From Gammaproteobacteria bacterium UBA2955 (lineage in GTDB: Bacteria > Pseudomonadota > Gammaproteobacteria > Pseudomonadales > Azotimanducaceae): a DNA stretch of 19,824 nucleotides. Positions 13,363-19,824 of the stretch are shown here, one piece after another. The DNA lies in NCBI GenBank assembly GCA_002348825.1, contig DEBN01000043.1, forward strand, positions 1 through 19,824, written 5' to 3'. The translations under genes were made by a program, and so were the position numbers. Under the pieces are notes generated by a model. It searched no databases. It saw only the letters and a program-made list of their open reading frames with translations, and had not been told where the DNA came from. Each line of letters starts with the position of its first letter. Position 1 is the first letter of the stretch.

Positions 13363-15975
13363 TCAACTCAATCGCTCTCGAATCCATTGTTTTGCCGCCG
13401 CCAACAACGGTTCAACCCCGTCTGGATTATTGCCACCACCGGCCCTTGCAAGATCAGCGCGACCACCGCCTTTTGCCCCGACCAACGGCCCGATTTCGTT
13501 TAGCAAGTCGGGCGCTGCAATACGCGCATTCAGATCCTTACTCACCGCAACCACTAAACCAACTTTGCCATCATGGGTGTTAGCCAGGACGAATATACTG
13601 TTGTCCGGCGTTTTGGATCGCAGAGTATCGAGAGTTTGCATCACGGCCTTGCTGTCACCATTCACAGTCGCCGCCAACACCGAAACACCGTTAATATCGT
13701 CGATGGAACCACTCAGATCACTGCTCTGAGCTGCGGCGACCTTTTGGCTAAGGGCAGCTATCTCTTTTGCGAGGGATTTATTTTCGCCAACAAGGTTCGT
13801 TATCCGATCAACGAGCTCTGCCGGGTTGGTCTTGAGCTGTTCACTCGCCATAAGCATCCGATCTTCAAGCAGTCGCAAGTGACTAACTGCCGCCTGCCCA
13901 GAAACTGCTTCAATACGCCGGACGCCTGCTGCGATTCCGGTTTCGAATTGAATTTTAAAAGCGCCAATTTCACCCGTGCGCGCGACATGGGTGCCGCCAC
14001 AGAGCTCGACTGAGTAATCACCACCCATGCTGACGACACGAACTTCGTCCGCATACTTTTCGCCAAACAGGGCCATCGCGCCACTTGCCACCGCCTCTTT
14101 ATACGGCATCAACTTGGTCTCGACCGCCGTATTGTCGCGAATCTGTGCGCAGATTTGGTCTTCAATTTGTGCCATTTGCTCTCGACTGACGCCACTTTCA
14201 TGGGAAAAGTCGAAACGCAATTTCTCCGGATTGACCAAGGACCCCTTCTGCTGAACATGCACGCCCAATACCGAACGTAACGCAGCATGCAGCAAATGGG
14301 TTGCCGAGTGATTCGCGCAGGTTTGGCCACGCTCAGCAGACGCGACTTCCGCGAAACCCGACTGCCCGGGTTCAATTTCCCCACGGGCGACCGAGCCTAT
14401 GTGCAAATGCTGAGCGGCACTTATCTGCGTGTCCGTTACTTGAAACTCAAAGTCGGGGCCAAAGATTCGCCCGACGTCACCAACCTGACCGCCAGACTCT
14501 GCGTAGAATGGCGTTTTATCGATAACGACAATGCCTGAGTCGCCAACACTGAGCTTCGGCACCCGGTCGCCTTCGCCGTTAAAAACCGCAATGACTTCAG
14601 CCTCTTTTTGTAATTGCTCGTAACCAATAAATTCCACCGGCTCGCTGACGTGAACCTTTTGCCCCAACGTTGTACTAAAGCTAGTGGCTGCTCGGCCTCT
14701 CTCGCGCTGGGCCTCCATGGCTTCGTCAAAACCCGCCTGATCTACCTTCAGACCCATTTCACGAGCAACATCCGCAGTGAGATCCACGGGAAATCCATAG
14801 GTGTCATAAAGCTTAAATGCGGTCTCTCCGGGTAACGTATCGCCTTGGAGTTGGCCGAACTCTGCCTTCAAGAGATCCATGCCCTGATTAAGCGTTTCAC
14901 TAAAACGCGCCTCTTCATCCGCCAGAGCATCAGAGATGATCGCCTGTTGCTCGACCAAAAGCGGGTACGCCTGCCCCATCTCCTCCACCAACACGGGAAC
15001 CAGTTTGTGAAAGAACGGTTCGCGAATATTCAGCTTGTAGCCATGGCGCAACGCGCGACGAATAATTCTGCGCAGCACGTAGGCTCGGTCTTCATTGCCC
15101 GGTTTAATACCGTCAGCAATCAAAAACGCGCTGCTGCGAATGTGATCCGCGATAACCCTGAGCGACGGCGTATTTAGAACCTGCTTCGGGTCGCGAATAC
15201 CGGCGTGTTCACCCGCAGCCAACATGATGTTTCGAAACAGATCGATTTCGTAGTTACTGTGCACCCCTTGCAGAATCGCGGCCATGCGCTCCAAGCCCAT
15301 GCCTGTGTCGACGCCCGCTTGGGGCAACGGCGCTAAGTCCCCTTCGGCGGAGCGATCAAACTGCGGGAATACCAAATTCCAAAATTCGATGAAACGGTCG
15401 CCGTCCTCTTCCGGCGACCCCGGCGGACCCCCCGCAACCTCGGGGCCATGGTCATAAAATAGTTCCGTACACGGACCGCAGGGACCGGTGTCACCCATGG
15501 TCCAAAAATTTTCTTCAAGATCGATGATGCGTTCTGCCGGCACGCCAATCTTATCTCGCCACAGCGCTCTGGAATCTTCGTCTGTGGGGTGCACTGTAAC
15601 TGTGATTTTATCTTTATCTAAACCCAAAACCTGAGTTGTGAACTCCCAGGCCCATCCAATCGTTTCTTCCTTAAAATAATCTCCGAAGCTGAAGTTTCCC
15701 ATCATCTCGAAAAAGGTATGGTGCCGGGCCGTATAACCCACATTTTCTAGGTCATTATGTTTGCCGCCCGCGCGAACGCATCTTTGCGCCGATGCAGCTC
15801 TAGAATATCCAGGGTCAACTTTTCCCAACAGCGGATCTTTAAACTGATTCATGCCCGCGTTTGTAAACAGCAAAGTGGGATCGTTATGGGGAACGAGCGA
15901 ACCAGACGCAACCACCTTGTGCCCATTGGATTCAAAAAAGTTTAAGTAAGCAGCGCGCAGCTCGGCGGTATTCAT
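13363..15975 (-). CDS. alaS: alanine-tRNA ligase
   Basis: This 870-residue protein is close in length to E. coli AlaRS (876). The N-terminal class II catalytic domain includes HHTFFEMMGNFSFGDYF. The editing domain has the zinc ligands H556-x3-H560 (HSATH) and C659-x3-H663 (CGGTH). The C-terminal C-Ala domain has a glycine-rich GAKGGGRADLARAGG segment. It charges tRNA-Ala and clears mischarged Ser and Gly. The ATG at 15975 begins the usual MNTAELRAAYLNFF and has no strong Shine-Dalgarno. The 245-bp gap to recX (15976-16220) should hold its promoter: a TATACT-like -10 is at 16009-16014 (minus strand), but I cannot pair it with a convincing -35. No gene or clear terminator was seen in that gap. 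Confidence 0.97.
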   Translation of the reverse strand: MNTAELRAAYLNFFESNGHKVVASGSLVPHNDPTLLFTNAGMNQFKDPLLGKVDPGYSRAASAQRCVRAGGKHNDLENVGYTARHHTFFEMMGNFSFGDYFKEETIGWAWEFTTQVLGLDKDKITVTVHPTDEDSRALWRDKIGVPAERIIDLEENFWTMGDTGPCGPCTELFYDHGPEVAGGPPGSPEEDGDRFIEFWNLVFPQFDRSAEGDLAPLPQAGVDTGMGLERMAAILQGVHSNYEIDLFRNIMLAAGEHAGIRDPKQVLNTPSLRVIADHIRSSAFLIADGIKPGNEDRAYVLRRIIRRALRHGYKLNIREPFFHKLVPVLVEEMGQAYPLLVEQQAIISDALADEEARFSETLNQGMDLLKAEFGQLQGDTLPGETAFKLYDTYGFPVDLTADVAREMGLKVDQAGFDEAMEAQRERGRAATSFSTTLGQKVHVSEPVEFIGYEQLQKEAEVIAVFNGEGDRVPKLSVGDSGIVVIDKTPFYAESGGQVGDVGRIFGPDFEFQVTDTQISAAQHLHIGSVARGEIEPGQSGFAEVASAERGQTCANHSATHLLHAALRSVLGVHVQQKGSLVNPEKLRFDFSHESGVSREQMAQIEDQICAQIRDNTAVETKLMPYKEAVASGAMALFGEKYADEVRVVSMGGDYSVELCGGTHVARTGEIGAFKIQFETGIAAGVRRIEAVSGQAAVSHLRLLEDRMLMASEQLKTNPAELVDRITNLVGENKSLAKEIAALSQKVAAAQSSDLSGSIDDINGVSVLAATVNGDSKAVMQTLDTLRSKTPDNSIFVLANTHDGKVGLVVAVSKDLNARIAAPDLLNEIGPLVGAKGGGRADLARAGGGNNPDGVEPLLAAAKQWIRERLS

Positions 15976-16220
15976 AGATCTAGGAACTTAGGCAGTAAAA
16001 CAGCGCGAAGTATAGTGCAGAAACTACTACCACGCTGCTTCCACAACGGGCCAATGTGCAAAAACCGATCTCACGCCGCGGACAGCAGGCTACATTGGAT
16101 GGAACATGAAGGGAGCGCAGGCCAACGGAGCGGCGTCAGTTACCGCACGAAACGACCGGCGACGGTTTGCAGGAAAACAGGGCAAGTGCAGCCGTGACTC
16201 GCATTCTCTAGAAACAGCGT

Positions 16221-16748
16221 TTAGCTCGACGGCAACTGATCCAGCATCGCCGCCTGCACGATTTCAGAAGAAAACCCGCGGCGGAACAAAAACGCCGAAA
16301 GCTTTTGCCGAGCGGCCAATCGTTGACGTTCGTGCTCGCGAACCTCCTCACCACTGTGCACTTGCTGCTCCGATTCATTAAGGGCATCGGCCAGTCGCGA
16401 TGTTGTGCGAAGTTTCTTGGCAGCAACCTCACGCGCTTGATGCACCCAATCACTGTTTCTCTCGTCCAGCAGTTCCTGTGTCAGTTCTTTCGAAACACCT
16501 TTTTGCGAAAGCTCCTGAGCGATGTAGCGCGGTCCATAGCCTTTAGCCTTTCGGGAGTGGATAAGCGCTTCCGCAAATCGTTCGTCACTCAACAATCCAT
16601 TCTGCTGCAACGCTACAGCCGCCTGATCTACCAGCGTCTCAGCAAAGCGCCTGCCTAACTTCTGCCTCAGTTCTTTGCCGCTGTGCTCCCTACGTGCGAG
16701 CAGGTCCAGCCCGGCGTTATAAGCTTTTATGGCGTCTTCGCTGCTCAC
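16221..16748 (-). CDS. recX: RecA-regulating protein RecX
   Basis: This 175-residue, mainly helical and basic protein has the three-helix-repeat layout of RecX, with typical segments ALDLLARREHS-like (about 13-22), LSDERFAEALIHSR (53-66) and GYGPRYIAQEL (70-80). RecX binds in the groove of RecA filaments and limits their extension. It starts with GTG at 16748, 56 bp after the recA stop. There is no strong terminator between them, so it is expected to be co-transcribed with recA from the LexA-controlled promoter at a reduced level. Confidence 0.92.
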   Translation of the reverse strand: MSSEDAIKAYNAGLDLLARREHSGKELRQKLGRRFAETLVDQAAVALQQNGLLSDERFAEALIHSRKAKGYGPRYIAQELSQKGVSKELTQELLDERNSDWVHQAREVAAKKLRTTSRLADALNESEQQVHSGEEVREHERQRLAARQKLSAFLFRRGFSSEIVQAAMLDQLPSS

Positions 16749-16804
16749 CGTCCGACCACCCTGTAAACCACTCCCTAGTCCAGACCACTGGCTCGAGACT
16801 GTCT

Positions 16805-17896
16805 TTAGCTCAACCCTTCCTGCGAGGCTTCTGGAATCAAAACTTCAGCACTATCTTTCGAGTCGTCCAGATGAGGCATCAGTTGCTGTCGAATGATGCT
16901 CTCGATTTGCTCCTTCATATCCGGATTGTCGTCGAGAAAATCCGCAGCGTTCTTGCGGCCCTGGCCGATTCGATCGCCATTATAGGAATACCAAGCGCCT
17001 GACTTCTCGACCACACCTTGTTGCACACCCAACTCCAAAATTTCTCCGGTCCGGTGAATACCTTCACCATACAGAATTTGAAATTCAGCCTGCCGAAACG
17101 GCGGTGCCACTTTGTTCTTTACAACTTTGACCCGTGTTTCGTTGCCAACCACCTCATCACCGTTTTTGACCGCCCCAATACGACGGATATCGAGGCGCAC
17201 CGAGGAATAAAACTTCAACGCATTACCACCGGTGGTGGTTTCCGGCGATCCAAACATTACGCCGATCTTCATACGGATCTGATTGATGAAAACCACCATC
17301 GTGTTCGCTTGCTTGATGTTGCCTGTCATTTTGCGCAACGCCTGACTCATCAAGCGCGCCTGCAAACCAACATGGGTATCGCCCATCTCGCCCTCAATTT
17401 CTGCTTTCGGTGTAAGCGCCGCCACCGAGTCCACAATAATTACATCGACCGCTGCGGAGCGCACGAGCATGTCGCAAATTTCCAATGCCTGCTCGCCCGT
17501 ATCGGGTTGCGACACCAACAAGTTGTCGGTGTCGACACCGAGCGCTTGGGCGTATTGCGGATCCAAAGCGTGCTCTGCGTCGATAAAGGCACAGGTTCCA
17601 CCTACTTTTTGGGCCTCGGCGATCACCTGCAAGGTCAATGTGGTCTTGCCAGAGGATTCTGGGCCATAAATTTCAACCACGCGCCCACGCGGCAGGCCAC
17701 CAATGCCCAGAGCGACATCTAACCCAAGAGACCCCGTTGAAATGGAGGGTATGGCAATCTGCTCTTGGTCCCCGAGGCGCATCATCGAGCCCTTGCCAAA
17801 TTGCCGCTCAATTTGCGCCAAAGCGGCGGACAGCGCACGCTCCTTTTCAGGACTACTGTCTGGGCCTTTCGAAGAGTCTTGTTGTTTCTGTGCCAT
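16805..17896 (-). CDS. recA: recombinase RecA
   Basis: This 363-residue protein is slightly longer than E. coli RecA because of a polar N-terminal extension. Walker A GPESSGKT is at 78-85, a Walker B-like [10 protein letters not shown] follows at about 152-161, and the DNA-binding loop 2 region is around [19 protein letters not shown]. The acidic C-terminal tail is present but short. RecA catalyses strand exchange and triggers LexA cleavage. The ATG at 17896 is conserved in context (MAQ...). A LexA box 125 bp upstream at 18021-18036 indicates SOS control. It is divergent from mutS with a 299-bp gap. Confidence 0.98.
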   Translation of the reverse strand: MAQKQQDSSKGPDSSPEKERALSAALAQIERQFGKGSMMRLGDQEQIAIPSISTGSLGLDVALGIGGLPRGRVVEIYGPESSGKTTLTLQVIAEAQKVGGTCAFIDAEHALDPQYAQALGVDTDNLLVSQPDTGEQALEICDMLVRSAAVDVIIVDSVAALTPKAEIEGEMGDTHVGLQARLMSQALRKMTGNIKQANTMVVFINQIRMKIGVMFGSPETTTGGNALKFYSSVRLDIRRIGAVKNGDEVVGNETRVKVVKNKVAPPFRQAEFQILYGEGIHRTGEILELGVQQGVVEKSGAWYSYNGDRIGQGRKNAADFLDDNPDMKEQIESIIRQQLMPHLDDSKDSAEVLIPEASQEGLS

Positions 17897-18020
17897 GATC
17901 CGTGCCTCGCTTTCAGTGAAATCGTTTTGGCGTTCGCTTTGCGCATCTACTCAGCAGAGCATGCAGTTGGTTTTTCCTCAAAATCTAACCGCTGTGTTCG
18001 CCGAACACCTGATGACAATA

Positions 18021-18036
18021 CTGTATATGTATTCAG
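18021..18036 (-). promoter_or_regulatory. LexA (SOS) box of recA
   Basis: CTGTATATGTATTCAG is a CTG-N10-CAG element with an AT-rich core, matching the LexA operator of gammaproteobacteria (CTGTATATATATACAG) at nearly all positions. It lies in the recA-mutS gap, 125 bp before the recA ATG, and overlaps the predicted -10 of the leftward promoter. Confidence 0.85.
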
Positions 18037-18049
18037 TAGTTGCTTGCAA
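18022..18049 (-). promoter_or_regulatory. probable recA sigma-70 promoter
   Basis: Read leftward, TTGCAA (18049-18044) as -35 and TATACA (18027-18022) as -10 are separated by 16 bp. The -10 lies inside the LexA box, so repressor binding would exclude RNA polymerase. This leaves a 5' leader of roughly 115-120 nt before the recA start, in which no clear structure was recognised. Confidence 0.5.
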
Positions 18050-18195
18050 CGGTTTTTGCAAGGTTTCGGTCACGACGATGCTATTGCCTACAACGCAAGG
18101 CGCAAAAAGCCGACAAGTGGCATTACGACAAGATCCCAGTTGACGAAACTGGTTGGCCTGTGTTCACTAGCTATTCGCTACCAATCCTCAAAGCC

Positions 18196-19824
18196 ATGGT
18201 CGAATCCTCAGTTACCAGCAAAGCACCGTCGTTGCAAAGCCATACGCCAATGATGCAGCAATATCTGAGCATCAAAGCCGAATACCCTGTCGATTTACTG
18301 TTTTATCGTATGGGCGACTTTTACGAGCTATTTTTCGACGATGCAAAAACTACGGCGGCGCTTTTAGATATCACACTTACGGCCCGCGGACACAGCGATG
18401 GTGAGCCTATTCCAATGTGTGGCGTCCCGTACCACGCGGCAGAAAGCTATCTGGCGAAGCTCGTTAGCCTCGGGCGTTCGGTCGCGGTATGCGAACAAAT
18501 CGGCGACCCCGCAACCACCAAGGGCCCGGTGGCGCGGCAGGTGCAACGGGTCATCACCCCTGGTACTTTGACCGACGACGGCCTACTGGCTAGCCGCCAA
18601 CGCAGCGCTATTCTGGCCATCAACCCGACAACGGCAGGCGTCGGACTTGCCCTGCTGGATCTTTCCAACGGTCAACTTGAACTTTCAGAGATCGCTCAGA
18701 TTGCGCATCTTGCGGATTGTATTCAGCAACTCGGACCGAACGAATTGCTGGTGCCCGAGTCGCACAATCTGGAACTTGCAACCGCGATGCCAGAACTCAG
18801 CACCCGACCCATAGACAACAATCGCTTCGCCCAGCGCGCCGCCCTAGCAGATTTACAAAATCATTTTGGCAACACCGTGCTCACCCGCACCGGCCTGTTA
18901 GCCGACGCGCCCTGCCTGGGAGCCGGCGCTGCAGCACTGCACTACGCCAAGTCAACCCAATGCCAGGAGCTGGCGTTTCTGCAGAGCATCGTGTTTCGCG
19001 AGTCACAACAAATTGTCGGACTGGACGCACATTCTCGTCGTAATCTTGAGATCGACGTACGCAGCAATGGCGCAACGGACCATACGCTACTCAGCCTAAT
19101 GGACAGTTGTGTTACGTCCATGGGCAGCCGCTTGCTGCAGCGCTGGCTGCACGAGCCAAGCCGTAACTTAAGCACGGTGACACAGCGCCAGCACTGGGTA
19201 ACTCAGGCGCTCGAATCAAACGCTTTCACCAAGGTTCGTGAGAGCTTGCAATCGATCGGCGATTTGCAACGAATTCTGACCCGGATTGATTTGGGGTCAG
19301 CGCTCCCAAGGGACCTTGCACGGTTGCGCGAAACGCTCTCGCAACTGCCTAACGTGCACGCTGCACTCGGCGACGTCGATAATCCGTACAGTCAGCATTT
19401 AGCGGCACAACTCGTGAACTTCGAGGGCCTTGCGGAGCTACTGCAGCAAGCCGTGGTCGAAAATCCGCCGGTGACGCTGCGCGAAGGTGGTGTCATAGCC
19501 AGCGGCTACGACGACGAACTCGATAGGTTACGCGAGCTTACGAGCCACTCGACAGACTGGCTCACATCCATGGAACTGCAAGAACGCGAGAGAACCGGCA
19601 TCAGTTCGCTTAAAGTCGGCTACAACCGTGTGCACGGCTACTACATCGAAACCTCAAAAGCTGCCAAAGGCGAGATACCAGAGGAATACATACGACGGCA
19701 GACACTAAAAAATGCCGAGCGTTACATCACGCCAGAACTCAAAGCTTTTGAGGAAGAAGCTCTGAGCAGTCAAAGTAAATCGATGCAGTTAGAGCGCACC
19801 TTATTCGGCGACTTGATGATCGAA
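18196..19824 (+). CDS. mutS: DNA mismatch repair protein MutS (3' end outside window)
   Basis: The frame is open from ATG 18196 to the window end (543 residues, 5' part only). HTPMMQQYL at 16-24 and [13 protein letters not shown] at 38-50 are diagnostic of the mismatch-reading domain I; F42-x-E44 is the Phe-x-Glu pair that stacks on and contacts the mismatch. Connector, lever and clamp regions follow (e.g. [13 protein letters not shown] near 474-486). The ATPase domain, expected after about residue 600, lies outside the window. MutS recognises mismatches and small loops and recruits MutL. No strong Shine-Dalgarno precedes the ATG, but the N-terminal length fits the family. Divergent from recA; no cinA between them. 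Confidence 0.97.
   Translation, partial: MVESSVTSKAPSLQSHTPMMQQYLSIKAEYPVDLLFYRMGDFYELFFDDAKTTAALLDITLTARGHSDGEPIPMCGVPYHAAESYLAKLVSLGRSVAVCEQIGDPATTKGPVARQVQRVITPGTLTDDGLLASRQRSAILAINPTTAGVGLALLDLSNGQLELSEIAQIAHLADCIQQLGPNELLVPESHNLELATAMPELSTRPIDNNRFAQRAALADLQNHFGNTVLTRTGLLADAPCLGAGAAALHYAKSTQCQELAFLQSIVFRESQQIVGLDAHSRRNLEIDVRSNGATDHTLLSLMDSCVTSMGSRLLQRWLHEPSRNLSTVTQRQHWVTQALESNAFTKVRESLQSIGDLQRILTRIDLGSALPRDLARLRETLSQLPNVHAALGDVDNPYSQHLAAQLVNFEGLAELLQQAVVENPPVTLREGGVIASGYDDELDRLRELTSHSTDWLTSMELQERERTGISSLKVGYNRVHGYYIETSKAAKGEIPEEYIRRQTLKNAERYITPELKAFEEEALSSQSKSMQLERTLFGDLMIE

Noticed and set aside
15976..16220. Possible small RNA or terminator between recX and alaS
   Set aside because: A T-run after CGG is present on the minus strand, but no adequate stem precedes it, and I see no conserved RNA fold or coding frame.
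17018..17722. 234-codon plus-strand ORF opposite recA
   Set aside because: It is antisense to a fully conserved recA and has no recognisable domain.

Overview
This is a chromosomal window from a gammaproteobacterium, probably a marine or other free-living heterotroph. The evidence is the mutS / recA-recX / alaS-lysC housekeeping block with proteobacterial-type proteins, a gammaproteobacterial-type Zur protein with matching Zur boxes, and a LexA box of the CTG-N10-CAG type upstream of recA. I cannot name a genus. Both ends are truncated: a DUF1826 gene runs off the left edge and mutS runs off the right edge. No tRNA, rRNA, CRISPR array or insertion sequence was seen.

Left third (1-7508): a zinc-starvation locus. 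Two TGTTA-N5-TAACA-like Zur boxes sit in divergent intergenic regions. The first (494-508) lies between DUF1826 (leftward) and an iron-containing alcohol dehydrogenase followed by a small overlapping gene (rightward). The second (4150-4164) lies between a periplasmic DUF3299 protein (leftward) and a tight rightward run: ABC ATPase, FtsX/MacB-type permease, zur, and a MerC-family membrane protein. The permease is the most striking gene. Its periplasmic loop carries a histidine-rich insert of about 166 residues, with about 47 His, built from seven full and one partial 17-residue (51-bp) tandem repeats. A secreted M19 dipeptidase, itself expected to be zinc-dependent, lies between the two arms. 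The likely logic is that Zur represses its own operon, a metal-binding ABC system and an iron-for-zinc enzyme replacement, all released when zinc is scarce.

Middle (7539-12091): a leftward accessory block of four oxidative enzymes. They are a TauD-type dioxygenase, a GMC flavin oxidoreductase, a PhyH-type dioxygenase and a prolyl-hydroxylase-like 2-oxoglutarate oxygenase, so three different Fe(II)/2-oxoglutarate families plus one flavoenzyme. The last starts only about 28 nt after lysC, in the place where many gammaproteobacteria carry csrA. A long imperfect hairpin lies in the leader just before the PhyH gene. The substrate of this block cannot be read from sequence.

Right third (12120-19824): housekeeping genes. 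lysC, alaS, recX and recA are all leftward, and mutS is rightward. recA has a LexA box in the 299-bp divergent recA-mutS region. The cinA gene often found beside recA is not present there.
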